The notes under the pieces were generated by a model, which saw only the letters and a program-made list of their open reading frames with translations, was not told the origin of the DNA and ran no database searches. Shown here one piece after another: positions 44,390-55,823 of a stretch of 64,000 nt of DNA. The stretch covers positions 140,767,464-140,831,463 of the forward strand of contig NC_080541.1 of the NCBI RefSeq assembly GCF_028640845.1, written 5' to 3'. This DNA comes from Ahaetulla prasina. Its lineage: Eukaryota > Chordata > Lepidosauria > Squamata > Colubridae. Position numbers and translations under genes: made by a program. Numbering within the stretch: the stretch's first letter is position 1; each line of letters starts with the position of its first letter.

Positions 44390-44780
44390 GACTTGGCGCA
44401 GGACGACTCCGGGGGGCGTTGGGAGGAGCCCCGGAGCGTCCTGCTGCAGCGGTGGTCATGGCGGCTGGCCGAGCGGCTTGCCGGCTTGCCGGGCGGCCGC
44501 GGCTTGCCGCCGGCCTTTTTCGGCGGTCTGGCGGCAGCGGCGGCGGCGGCGGCGACGGGGGGTCTCTGATGTTCAGGGCCCCCTTGGACCCCGCCCGTGG
44601 GAGGAAGCAGTGGCGGCCCTGGCAGTTAGCCGGGCGGCTTGCTGGGCGGCCTGCGGCTTGCCGGGCTGCCGCCGGCCTTTTTTCGGCGGTCTGGCGGCGG
44701 CGGCGGCGGCGGCGGGGGCCTTTGACATCTTGGGCCCCCTTAGATCCCCCGCCCTGATGGAGGAGGCTTCAGTCGTGGAG
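44390..44780 (+). repeat. L2 5' monomer 2 (391 bp)
   Basis: Same unit as monomer 1 with few differences, chiefly in the lengths of the (GGC)n runs. Confidence 0.9.
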
Positions 44781-45153
44781 GACTTGGCGCAGGACGACTC
44801 CGGGGGGCGTTGGGAGGACCCCCGGGGCGCCCTCCTGCAGCGGTGGTCATGGCGGCTGGCCGAGCGGCTTGCCGGCTTGCCGGGCGGCCGCGGCTTGCCG
44901 CCGGCCTTTTTCGGCGGTCTGGCGGCGGCGGCGGCGGCGGCGGCGGCGGGGGGGCTCTGGTGTTCAGGGCCCCCCTGGGCCCCGCCCCTGGGAGGGAGCA
45001 GGGGCGGGCCTGGCAGTTAGCCGGGCGGCTTGCTGGGCGGCCTGCGGCTTGCGGGCTGCCGCCGGCCTTTTCGGCGGTCTGGCGGCGGGGGCCTTTGACA
45101 TCTTGGGCCCCCTTAGATCCCCCGCCCTGATGGAGGAGGCTTCAGTCGTGGAG
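44781..45153 (+). repeat. L2 5' monomer 3 (373 bp)
   Basis: Same unit, more diverged (CCCCCGGGGCGCCC where others have CCCGGAGCGTCC). The second (GGC)n run is shortened. Confidence 0.9.
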
Positions 45154-45525
45154 GACTTGGCGCAGGGCGGCTCCGGGGGGCGTTGGGGGGGGCCCCGGAG
45201 CGTCCTGCCGCAGCGGTGGTCATGGCGGCTGGCGGCGGCTTGCCGGCTTGCCGGGCGGCGCGCTTGCCGCCGCCTTTTCGCGGTCTGGCGGCAGCGGCGG
45301 CGGCGGCGGCGGCGGGGGGTCTCTGATGTTCAGGGCCCCCTTGGACCCCGCCCGTGGGAGGAAGCAGTGGCGGCCCTGGCAGTTAGCCGGGCGGCTTGCT
45401 GGGCGGCCTGCGGCTTGCCGGGCTGCCGCCGGCCTTTTTTCGGCGGTCTGGCGGCGGCGGGGGCCTTTGACATCTTGGGCCCCCTTAGATCCCCCGCCCT
45501 GATGGAGGAGGCTTCAGTCGTGGAG
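45154..45525 (+). repeat. L2 5' monomer 4 (372 bp)
   Basis: Same unit. A small deletion removes part of the first CGGCTTGCCGGC block. It ends at GTCGTGGAG and passes into non-repeated leader. Confidence 0.9.
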
Positions 45526-46319
45526 GAAGATGGATGACGGGTGACTTCAGGGGCGAGGGGAGGAGCCCCGGAGCCCCGGAGGAGGAGTTGTGCCCAGTGG
45601 AGATCTGGAGGGCCTACCGGGCCCCCGTCGGCCTTTGTTGGTTTTCTGGCGGCCCGGCGGCGGTGGCGGCCTGGCTTTTTCGTCTGGCGCTGGCGTCGGT
45701 GGAGTGACTGGCGTCCCTTCCTAGTTGGGGGGGGATGTCGGTGGCCTCATGCGGCGGCGATGGGACGCTTTTGGTGACGACGGGCGGAGGTGGCCGGTGG
45801 CGGCGGCCTACCTCGGCGCTTCAAGGTGGCGGACGGCCTGTTTAACATCTTTACCATCGGTCCGCCCCCCCTCTCCTTCTTCCTTAGTTCACCCCTGACT
45901 ATTTATAGGGGGGTGGCGAACTGACTGAATGAATGGTTTTGTTTTCTACCCCACGAGGATCACTATTGACTGCTTCCCATCAGGACTGACTGACAGACCG
46001 GTTGTGGTCACTGTATCATCTGTTACCATCTTGACCGGCCCAGGATGGGCCTCCTGCCGGACTTCCTTGGTGATGCGAACGTTTACGGCGGCTGACCTTC
46101 TTGCCCTGCGAGACGCCCCTCTCTCGCGGGTTTGGCCCTCCATACTATCGAGGGCCCACCTTGAGGACGGGCTTTGGAGCCCCGAGAGGTGGCATGCTAA
46201 AAATAGGAGGCTTAGGGGCTTTTTAATTAGTTGTTTTAAGAAATTTTTTAAGGGGAGTTTTAATGGGGATTTTAAGGGTTGGGAGGGAGGGATTGACGGG
46301 TAGGGAAAGAACCCGTCGG
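45526..46319 (+). other. L2 copy E leader between monomers and pol
   Basis: GC-rich at first, then mixed. It may contain a decayed ORF1, but no coiled coil, zinc knuckle or esterase-like motif could be recognised in any frame. Confidence 0.4.
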
Positions 46320-49300
46320 GAGGGGTGGGAGGGTTAGGGCGGGTATTGGGAGTAGCCCGCGGGTGGGAGCCAGTCCTTGCGCGCTCGTGGCGGTTCAGTA
46401 ATGGGTTGGAGGTTATAGGGGATTACGTTCCTTTTGGTGAGGTGGTTCCATTTGCAGTAAGTGGGAGGGGCAGATATGGCGGAAGGGGGACCGTGTCGTT
46501 CTGGGGGCGCGCTCGATGTCTGCAGGCGATCGCGCCCGATCCCCTCCTTCTCCCGTTCCCGGATGGTCAAGACCCTCAGAGCCTGGGCCTTCGTCTGATG
46601 TTATGCAACGCACGGTCCGTGGCCAATAAGGCCCCCCTAATACATGATCAGATTCAGGGGGGTGCCGCGGATATTATAGGCGTTACGGAGACCTGGTTGG
46701 GCACTGAAGGGGGCGTGCCCCTGGTCGAGATGTGCCCACCGGGTTTCCGTGCATTCCATCAGCCGAGGGCCCAGGGTAGGGGTGGCGGTTGTTATTAAAG
46801 AGAGTCTAGAGCCGAGGGAGACCACTGTACCTCAGATTGCCGGGTGTGAATCCCTCTTTGTGAGGTGGGGTCATAGGTGTCAGATGGGCTTGCTGGTCAC
46901 GTACCTGGCTCCTTGCTGCGTGACAGCCGCCCTGCCCGAGCTCCTGGAGGTGCTGGCCGGGGTGGCAGTTGAGACCCCCAGACTTTTAGTCATGGGGGAC
47001 TTTAACTTGCCATCGTCCGGCTCGTCATCGACGGCAGCTCGGGAGTTCATGGCTTCCATGACGGCCTTGGACCTGACCCAAGTAGTTGATGGCCCTACTC
47101 ACATTGGGGGTGGCACTCTGGACCTGATTTTTGTCTCTGGTCAGTGGTTGAGAGATCTGGACTTAAAGGAAATAGTCATTGAACCTTTGTCATGGTCAGA
47201 TCACTCTCTTCTTCTCCTGGACTTTCTGACCGCCATTCACCACCGCAGGGAGACGGAGCCGATACGTTGGTTCCGTCCCAGGCGCCTGATGGACCCGGAT
47301 GGGTTCCGGACGGAGCTTGGGCCATTTCCTGGGGGTCTGGCTCACGGGTCGGTTGAGGAACTTGTTGCGGCCTGGGAACGGGCCGCGGCGGGGCCTTAGA
47401 CCGTGTCGTGCCTTTGCGGCCTCTGACCCGGCGCAGGTCCCAACCGGCTCCTTGGTTCTCCGAGGAGCTGAGAGGGATGAAGCGCCGGAGAAGATGCCTA
47501 GAGAGTTCCTGGAGGTCTAGCCGTTCGGAAGCTGATCGGACACTAGTGATGTCCTATACTAGGACTTACCTAGTGGCATTGAGGGAAGCGAGGCGTAGCT
47601 ACGCCTCCTCCCTCATTGCATCGGCAGATAACCGCCCAGCCGCCCCGTTTCCGGTGACTCGCTCCCACCTACACCAGGGGGAGCGGGATGACCCGTTGCA
47701 GGGACGTGCTGAGGAGTTTAACGGTTATCTATACGATAAAATCGTTCAGCTTCGGGATGGTCTGGACCAAGATTGCGGTGACGCGGGTGAGATGTTCAAG
47801 GGTGGTCTTGGCGATATTGTCTGGGATGAGTTTGACCCTGTGGCTCCCGAGGACATGGACAGGTTGTTGGGTAGGCTGAATGCCACCACGTGTTTACTGG
47901 ACCCGTGCCCCTCCTGGCTGGTGCTGGCCACTCGGGAGGTGACACGAGGCTGGCTCCAGGCGATTACGATCGCTTCTTTGGTGGAGGGCGTCTTCCCGGC
48001 CGCCTTGTAAGAGGCGGTGGTGAGGGCCCTCCTTAAAGCCTTCCTGGACCCGGCTGTTTTAGGTAATTATCGTCCGGTCTCCAACCCGCCGCGGCGAAGG
48101 TTGTAGAGAGTATGGTGGCATATCAGTTTCCCTTACACCTGGAGGAAACTGTCTATCTAGACCCGTTCCAGTCCGGTTTCCGGCCCGGTTACAGCACGGA
48201 GACGGCTTTGGTCGCGTTGGTGGATGATCTCTGGAGGGCCAGGGATAGGGGTTGTTCCTCTGCCCTGGTCCTATTAGACCTCTCAGCGGCTTTCGATACC
48301 ATCGACCATGGTATCCTGCTGCGCCGGTTGGAGGGATTGGGAGTGGGAGGCACCGTTTATCGGTGGTTCTCCTCCTATCTCTCCGACCGGTCGCAGTCGG
48401 TGTTGACGGGGGGGCAGAGGCCGGCCCCGAGGCGCCCCACTTGTGGGGTGCCGCAGGGGTCGATCCTCTCGCCCCTACTGTTTAACATCTACATGAAGCC
48501 GCTGGGTGAGATCATCAGTGGTTTCGGTGTGAAGTACCAGCTGTATGCGGATGACACCCAGCTGTACTTTTCTACACCGGACCACCCCAACGGCTATTGA
48601 AGTGCTGTCCCGGTGTCTGGAGGCCGTGCGGGTCTGGATGGGGAGAAACAGGCTCAAGCTCAATCCCGCCAAGACAGAGTGGCTGTGGATGCGGCATCCC
48701 GGTACAGTCAGCTAAATCCGCGGCTGACCATCGGTGGCGAGTCAGTGGCCCCGATGGAGGGTTCGCAACTTAGGCGCCCTCCTGGATGAGCGGCTGTCTC
48801 TAGAAGATCATTTGACGGCCGTCTCCAGGAGAGCGTTTACCAGGTTCGCCTGGTACGCCAGTTGCGCCTTTCTGGACCGGGATGCCCTATGCACGGTCAC
48901 CACGCACTCGTGACGTCTCGCCTGGATTACTGCAATGCTCTCTACATGGGGCTCCCTTGAAGGGCATCCGGAGGCTACAGTTAGTCCAGAATGCGGCTGC
49001 GCGGGTGATAGACGGAGCCCCTCGTGGCTCCCGCATGACACCCATCCTGCGCAGACTGCACTGGCTACCTGTGGCCTTCCGGGTGCGCTTCAAGGTTCTG
49101 GTGACCACCTTTAAAGCGCTCCATGGCATTGGGCCGGGTTATTTACGGGACCGCCTACTGCTACCGAATACCTCTCACCGACCCGTGCGCTCTCATAGAG
49201 AGGGTCTCCTCAGGGTGCCGTCAGCGAGGCAATGTCGTCTGGCGACGCCCAGGGGAAGGGCCTTCTCTGTGGGGGCTCCCACCCTCTGGAACGAACTACC

Positions 49301-49383
49301 CCCCGGACTTCGCCAGCTTTCGGACCTTCGGACCTTCCGCCGCGGGCTTAAAACATACCTATTTAATTGTGCAGGACTGAGCT
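46320..49383 (+). pseudogene. L2-like LINE pol (AP endonuclease plus RT), many breaks
   Basis: Endonuclease: LMLCNARSVANK (about 46598), IIGVTETWLG with the catalytic Glu, LVMGDFNLP with Asp and Asn (about 46990), THIGGGTLDLIF and LSWSDHSLL (SDH, about 47200). A WFRPRRLMDP linker follows, then RT: GNYRPVSN (48063), FQSGFRPGYSTETALVALVD, LLDLSAAFDTIDHGILLRRL, GVPQGSILSPLLFN, LYADDTQLYF (YADD 48544-48555), SRLDYCNAL-type region and NELPPGLRQL at the C-terminus. Breaks: frameshift at about 46790, stop at 47397, TAA at 48008 in place of Lys, indels at 48030-48100, frameshift at 48596, and several between 48690 and 48960. The protein nicks target DNA and primes cDNA in intact relatives. Confidence 0.85.
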
Positions 49384-49506
49384 AGATTTTAAATGTATGG
49401 GTTTTAATTGGGTTTTGTTTTTATATTTTAATAACGGGCTTTAGAATCAGTTTTTTAATTGTTTTATATTGTATTTATGTATTATGTATTTTTAAGTGCC
49501 TGTAAA

Positions 49507-49538
49507 CCGCCCTGAGTCCTTCGGGAGATAGGGCGGTA
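49507..49538 (+). other. L2 3' stem-loop, GAGATAGGG subtype
   Basis: CCGCCCT pairs with AGGGCGG around a CTTCGGGAGAT loop, just before the tail. Copies E and F have GAGATAGGG, while copies C and D have GAGAAGGG, marking two subfamilies. Confidence 0.75.
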
Positions 49539-49559
49539 TATAAATATGATTAATAAATA

Positions 49560-49643
49560 AATATGCGGACTCTATAAATTGTTTAGAGAGGGCTGTAAAG
49601 CACTATGAAGTGGTATATAAGTCTAAGTACTGTTGTTATTGCT
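49560..49643 (+). mobile_element. Sauria-type SINE, right part
   Basis: ATGCGGACTCTATAAATTG, GGGCTGTAAAGCACTATG, AGTGGTATATAAGTCTAAG and GTTGTTATTGCTA complete the SINE begun at 43700. Confidence 0.85.
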
Positions 49644-51408
49644 ACATACACCAAAGAGATTTACTAAAGTTGTAGATTAATTTTTGTATGACATTACCTT
49701 CCCTCTGCCTAAAGTAAAAAGAGTAGCAGGTGTTGAAAGCAATAGATCCAAGCCAGGGCAATTACTGCAGGACTGAACTTGCCTTAGGAATGTTGGCTCA
49801 GAAATGGCTATTTGCAAAACAAATTCTAATTTAAATCTTAGTAGGAAACCGAGAATTAAAAATAGGTATCACTGCCATGGCATTTCTAGCAGAATCAGAC
49901 AGTGGCAACATTTAAGGAGTCACTTGCTTGAAGAATATAAAGCATTTATATGTGCCAAAGGCAAATAATAATAATAATCTGTATTTCAATCTTCAAATGT
50001 GCAGCCCAATGCATAAAATAGAAGTTTCCCTGCCAAAGCTCATCAAGATTTCAGCCCTTATACTTTCCAGCAAATTGTTCTAGTATCCTAAATTGCTTTT
50101 AAGAGAGGTTAAAGAGATTAAAATAAATTTGGCATTCTCCATGATATGCATATACCTCATAGCACAGTCCCTCCCACTCCCCCAAGGCTAAATTTGTTAC
50201 TCCTTTCATGTTTGCTATTAAAAGCTCATTTTGTCTTCCATCTCTGTTCCCATCTGGACAAGGTTAAAGTTAAGGATGCCAAAATGGGAAGAAAGATTTC
50301 TCAACTAGATCTTCTGCCATGATGTGAGTTTTCCAACCCAAAAACATACTTTTGGAAATTTCTGCTGTCTCTGAAGAGATTAAATAATATATTACTTTAT
50401 GAAGCACCTAGTCATTTTTCTTCCTTAACTAGGGATCAGTTGAAAAGATTGTTTTTAGAACAGTCAAAAATCATGGAGGTACCATAGAAGGTTGTGGAGG
50501 TTAAATAACTTGGTGAGAAGCACAATCCCAGTAAATAAGGTTCCAAATGAAGGGAAAATATGCAGCTCCGTGTTGAACTATTGGGGGTTGAACCATCCAT
50601 GCTGGTAATTGTTTATGGTAGCTTGCCCTGCCTGCTTGGATGGGATGTGGTTTCTTCCTTGATGGCTTCATAATTAGGCTATTATTTTCCCCCCCTAATC
50701 ATTTATCTTGTGTTTCTTGCTGGTATCAGTATTGGTTGCTAGGGAGAATGTGCACTAAAGCCTTTGTCCTTTGATTATTCTCTTTAAATGGTATGTAGAT
50801 AGACTTCATTTCAATATTCAATATGTCTATTCACGGCTGAAGTTTCAGGAATTCTCTAGCTGTTTTGAATTTGGCTTCAGCTAAAATGTCAATCCTTTCC
50901 CAGTTGAAATAGTACTGAATTTGTCTCCTGTGTGTGTTGAAATAATCAAGAAAATTTCATTCTCTTCTGACTCTTAGCTAATATTCATGGATACATCTGC
51001 CAATCTTTTACTTGTCTGTCCTACCCTGTGCCTATTATAGTCTTTATAGTGTATACCATATTTTGTGGTAATTAATTCCATCAATTAATATTCACTATGT
51101 GAAAAATTGATTTTTTTTTTGTATGTCTGTTTTAAATCTTCTTATACTAAACTTCACTGTTTCTATACTAAACTTCTAGAGTTTCTAGAAAAGAGAAAAA
51201 AAACTTCTTGCCATTCTCTTCTTCTATGCCATGTTGATATATTCTTCAGCCAAGTAGGTGTATATAGTACTGACTTTGGTTTTCTTTCTTTAGTATCATT
51301 TAAAAAAAAAAACTTATTTCACTTATTATAATTAACTCCAAAATATTATTACAGAAAACCTTGAGGCTCATATCTCTTTATCTGTAAGTCTTATTAAGAA
51401 CTTAGCTG
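49644..51408. other. unassigned sequence
   Basis: About 1.8 kb with no recognised element or gene; AT-rich. Confidence 0.35.
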
Positions 51409-51416
51409 CTCTATAT

Positions 51417-51619
51417 CGAAGGTCCCCAAACTTTTTGATTCTGTGGACTAGTGGCTGCTTTGCGGGGGTTCAGTGGCGAGGGAATGGTTTTGCACACACA
51501 ACCTAAACCCTGAACATGCACAAATGAAGCTTTGTGCACTTGCCTGCCGCTTTGGTGGCCCAGTTCCCAATGAGCTGTAGCCCAGTAGCACTCCCCGGTC
51601 CTGGAATTGTGGAGCCCTG
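51417..51619. mobile_element. hAT-type MITE, exact 8-bp TSD
   Basis: A 203-bp element from CGAAGGTCCCCAAACTTTTT to GTGGAGCCCTG, flanked by exact CTCTATAT at 51409-51416 and 51620-51627. Related to 35528-35724. Confidence 0.87.
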
Positions 51620-51643
51620 CTCTATATAATAACAATAGCAATA

Positions 51644-53540
51644 CAGTTATTAATTCAAAACCCACAAGATCACAAACTTAAAGAGGCTATAAGAATATTA
51701 CAGAGTCAATTTAATATGTTAATGGCAGACCAGGTGGCAACGAATATACAATATGCTAAACATAATACCTTCTGTAATGCAAATAAACCTGGGAGACGGC
51801 TGGCATATAACTTAAGGAAAAAACAGAAAGCATGTGTTATACAAAAAATAGAATATAAAGGTAAAGAGATATATCAACAGGATAAAATTAAAAAGGCCTT
51901 CTCAGAATTTTACACTACTCTATATGCAAAAGATAAAATATCGAATAGGGACATTTATGATTATTTGAAAGATTATAAGGTTAATACTCTAACATTAGAA
52001 CAAAGGGAGGAGCTGAATCGGCCGATAGCTACTGGAGAAATAGTGGAGGCAATTAAACAATTAAAAATGGGGAAAACCCCCGGTACAGATGGTCTTACAG
52101 CAAGTTATTATAAAAAACTACAGGATGAAATACTAGGCCCACTTAAAGAATTATTTAATCAGATACAACTAGGAGGGGGAATACCCCCGTCATGGAAAAC
52201 ATCTTTTATTTCACTGATACCAAAAGAGGAGCAAGATTGCTCTAAACCTGGTAATTACAGGCCGATCTCACTTTTAAATAATGATTATAAGATTTTTGTT
52301 AAAATAATAGCAAATAGATTAATGTTAGTTTTACAACAAAGAATTCATACTGATCAATCTGGTTTTATAAAAGGGAGGCAGATGAGGAATAATGTTAGAC
52401 AGATTATTAATATATTGGAATATTTGGAAAAGAAGAATACTTCAGCAGCACTTATTTTTTTGGATGCGGAGAAGGCCTTTGATCGATTGCATTGGGATTT
52501 TTTATTTAAATTAATAGAGAAAATGCAATTTGGAGATTGTTTTGTTAGAATAATTAAAGCGATTTATGGAGAGCAAACAGCTCAGATTATAATAAATGGT
52601 AGTTTGACAGAAGTTATTAAGATTGCGAAAGGAATGAGACAGGGATGTCCTTTAGCACCACTATTGTTTGTTTTGACTCTGGAACCATTATTGGATAAAA
52701 TACAAGAGTTAACGAAAATAGAGGGAATTAAAATTAGACAATATGAGTACAAAGTTAGAGCTTTTGCAGACGATGTAGTGGTTACCTTAACAAATCCTAT
52801 AAATTCAAGTAGATCTTTGTTGGAAACAATTGATAAATATGGAAAGGTATCAGGATTTAAAATAAATCAGAATAAAACAAAAGTGATAATCAAAAATATG
52901 TCTATACAACAGAAACAAAAACTAGAGGAAATAACAGGATTTGAGGTGGTAAAAAAGGTTAAATACTTAGGGGTTTATATTAGCTCATCGAACAAGAAAC
53001 TTTATAAGAATAATTATGACTTGCTATGGCAAAAAGTTCAGAATGATATGAGTGTCTGGAAAAAATTGCAGTTGTCGCTATTGGGGAGGATTGCGGCTAT
53101 CAAAATGAATGTGTTACCTAGATTTTTGTTTCTGTTCCAGATGATACCAATAATTAAGAAAGATAAAAATTTGGAGGATTGGCAGATTGGGATTAATAAA
53201 TTTATATGGCAAGGTAAAAAGGCGAGGGTTAAAATGAAAATAATTCAGGACTCACGGGAAAGAGGTGGCTTAAAAATGCCTAATTTTAAACTATATTATG
53301 AAGCAGTAGCCCTTTCAGTAATAAGTGACTGGTTTAATTTAACGGAGGAAAGAATTTTGAACATAGAAGGTTATGACTTGTTATATGGATGGCATGCATA
53401 TTTATTTTATGAAAAAAAAGTGGATAGGGCTCTTAAGAATCATGTGTTGAGAAGTGCTCTTTTGCGGGTCTGGAAAAAATATTCTTATAAACTAGACTAT
53501 AAGATTCCTATATGGGCGAGCCCCAGACATGCAATAGATA
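51644..53540 (+). pseudogene. L1 LINE ORF2, RT domain (left piece)
   Basis: A 5'-truncated L1. The frame open from 51716 gives the RT in full: EQREELNRPIATGEI, MGKTPGTDGLTASYYK, SLIPKEEQDCSKPGNYRPIS, GFIKGRQMRNN, ALIFLDAEKAFDRLHWDFLF, GMRQGCPLAPLLFVLTLEPL, RAFADDVVVTL (FADD 52763-52774) and the C-terminal WKKLQLSLLGRIAAIKMNVL and FIWQGKKARVK region. No endonuclease is left. There are no stops or frameshifts in this piece up to the L2 insertion at 53541, so the L1 is fairly young. A 10-bp AATAGCAATA at 51634-51643 and 55577-55586 may be its target duplication, though it lies in low-complexity SINE tail sequence. Confidence 0.9.
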
Positions 53541-54434
53541 GGCTGTGGATGCCGGCATCTCGGTACAGTCAGCTGAGTCCTCGGCTGACTGTTGGGGGCG
53601 AGTCATTGGCCCCGATGGAAGGCGTCCTCCTGGATGAACGGCTGTCTTTTGAAGATCATTTGACGGCCGTCTCCAGGAGAGCTTTTTACCAGGTTCGCCT
53701 GGTGCGCCAGTTGCGCCCCTTTCTAGACTGGGATGCCCTATGCACGGTCACTCACGCCCTCGTGACGTCTTGCTTGGATTACTGCAATGCTCTCTACATG
53801 GGGCTCCCCTTGAAGGGCATCCGGAGGCTGCAGTTAGTTCAGAATGCGGCTGCGCGGGTTATAGAGGGAGCCCCTCGTGGCTCCCGTATGACACCAATCC
53901 TGCGCAGGCTGCACTGGCTACCTGTGGCCTTCCGGGTGCGCTTCAAGGTTTTGGTAACCACCTTCAAAGCGCTCCATGGCATAGGGCCGGGTTATTTACG
54001 GGACTGCCTACTGCTACCGGATACCTCTCACCGACCCGTGCGCTCTCACAGAGAGGGACTCCTCAGGGTGCCGTCAGCTAGGCAGTGTCGTCTGGCGACG
54101 CCCAGGGGAAGGGCCTTCTCTGTGGGGGCTCCCACCCTCTGGAACGAACTCCCCCCAGGACTCCGTCAACTTCCGGACCTCCGTACCTTCCGTCGCGAGC
54201 TCAAGACACATTTATTCATCTGTGCAGGACTGGCTTAGATTTTAAATTTATAGGGGTTTTAAATTGGTTTTAATATTTATATTTCTATTTTTAATAATTG
54301 GGCATTAGAATAAGTTTTTTAATGTTTATTTTAATTTGTATATAAGTGTTTTATATGCCTGTGAACCGCCCTGAGTCCTTCGGGAGATAGGGCGGTATAC
54401 AAATATGAATAATAAATAAATAAAAAATAAATAA
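53541..54434 (+). pseudogene. L2-like LINE copy F, 3' end, inserted in frame within L1 ORF2
   Basis: A 5'-truncated L2 whose RT C-terminus (LWMPASRYSQLSPRL to TLWNELPPGLRQLPDLRTF and CAGLA) happens to be in frame with the L1. Together they form one 840-codon reading frame, 51716-54238. An internal deletion removes the VRNLG-type residues near 53620, where MEGVLLDERL remains. The stem-loop is at 54366-54397 (GAGATAGGG subtype), with an AATA/AAAT tail to about 54434. Flanks AATAGATA (53533-53540) and AATAGAGA (54435-54442) are a probable duplication. Confidence 0.88.
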
Positions 54435-55576
54435 AATAGAGAATATAAATATAGAACAGAAACATGAAATGATTGCTTATAAAGAACTTTTGTATGCTGA
54501 AGGAGGTAGATTGCAATTCAAATCATTACAGGTATTAAATGAAGAAGGGAGGAATTATACTTGGTTTCAATATGGGCAACTAAGTGCTAGATGGAAAGAA
54601 GATCAAAAAATTGGTATAATGCAAAGGGAGGAAAATTTAATAAAGCAAATTAGAAATCAGACCCAGGAGCATATAAAGAGATTGTATAATGTGTTGCTTG
54701 AAATAGATTCAGAAAAGGATTTGGTAAAGGACTGTATGATAAAATGGGCACAGAATATTCAGGAACCAATAATGTTGGAAACATGGGAGAAAATATGGGT
54801 TAGAAATGTTAAGTTTACATAAGCACAGAATTTAAGGGAAAATTTTTATAAGATGTTTTATAAATGGCACTTAGATCCCAAAAAATTATCATGTATGTAT
54901 CCTGATATCCAAGCGAAATGTTGGAGGTGTGACTGTGATGACGCTACATATTTTCATATTTGGTGGACTTGCAAGAAAATTAAGGCCTTTTGGATAAGAA
55001 TTTGGTGGATTATTCAAAATGTACTGAAGAAGAAGATAAAGTTCCTGCCGCAATTTTTCCTTTTGGGAATTATAACGGATTGTACAGGGATTGAGACTAA
55101 ATTGATTCTGAATTTAATAACAGCAGCAAGACTGTTGATTGGACAATACTGGAAGAAAGAAGAGGTACCTACAATAGAAGAATGGATACTGAAAGTCACT
55201 AATTTGGCTGAGATGGCTAAAATCTCAGCTTTTTTGAAAGATAATACGCAGGAAAGATATTTAATTGAAATGAATGGATTGATTATTTACAAAGCAGATA
55301 TCAGATTAAGAAATATCAGATTGCCTTTGAATAATTAGGAAGTATTATTTTATGTAATGGGGTGGGGGGAGATGAAAAGATTTGGATGAGGTTAATGGAT
55401 TAGAAGGGAAAATTTTACTCTATGTTTGGTTTATGTATAACAATACCTTGTGATTGACCCGGGAAGCCGGGGGGGGGGGGGAGGAAGGGAGGGGGGAAGG
55501 GGGTTTTGTGGGGGGTAGGGGGGAAAAAGGGGAAAAAATGTTTTTGTTTTTTAAAACTTTTTCAATAATAAAAAAA
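54435..55576 (+). pseudogene. L1 LINE ORF2 C-terminus and 3' UTR (right piece)
   Basis: The L1 frame resumes with HEMIAYKELLYAEGGRLQF and continues to VRNVKFT, where a stop (54820) breaks it. The next frame (54853-55338) holds the C-terminal zinc-knuckle region CWRCDCDDATYFHIWWTC (CX2C...HX4C type) found in L1 ORF2. The 3' UTR has a G-rich tract (about 55466-55535) with G-runs of up to 13, then AATAATAAAAAAAAA as the poly-A end. G-rich polypurine tracts are usual in L1 3' UTRs. Confidence 0.88.
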
Positions 55577-55823
55577 AATAGCAATAGCAATATCATTTAG
55601 ACTTATATACCACTTTACAGTGTTTTACAGCCCCCTCTAAGTGGCTTACAGAGTCAGCAAATTGCCCTCAACTACTTTGGTCCTCATTTTACCCACCTCA
55701 GAAGGATAGAAGGCTGAGTCAACCTTGAGCCTGGTGAGATTCGAACTGCCAAATTGCAGTCAGCCAGCAGCCAGCAGAAGTAGCCTGCAGTACTGCACTC
55801 TAACCACTGTGCCACCGTGGCGC
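55577..55823 (-). mobile_element. tRNA-derived SINE, Sauria type, nearly complete
   Basis: On the minus strand: A box GGCACAGTGGTTAGAGTGC, B box GCAGTTCGAATCTCACC, body GGTTGACTCAGCCTTCTATC and GTAAAATGAGGACC, tail AGTGGTATATAAGTCTAAAT and GATATTGCTATTGCTA. Its 3' tail abuts the L1 poly-A, so the L1 probably inserted at the SINE tail. The head is tRNA-like but not a functional tRNA gene. Confidence 0.88.

Larger units (their letters stand above)
43848..49559 (+). mobile_element. apparently full-length L2-like LINE, copy E
   Basis: A 5.7-kb LINE inserted cleanly inside a Sauria SINE, so both ends are fixed by the host. The SINE stops at CAATATG (43841-43847) and resumes at AATATGCGGACTC (49560 on), sharing AATATG as a short duplication. 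In order: 5' YY1-like site, four GC-rich tandem monomers (43999-45525), about 1 kb of further GC-rich leader, pol with endonuclease and RT (about 46320-49383), AT-rich 3' UTR, stem-loop (49507-49538, GAGATAGGG form) and AATA tail. Pol is broken in many places, so it is not autonomous. It provides the 5' end lacking in every other L2 copy in the window. Confidence 0.85.

Noticed and set aside
43966..45537. Long overlapping GC-rich frames (up to 222 codons) rich in Ala, Gly, Arg
   Set aside because: They are the 391/372-bp monomers read in shifting frames. The unit is not a multiple of three, so the same DNA appears in different frames; no selection on any frame is visible.
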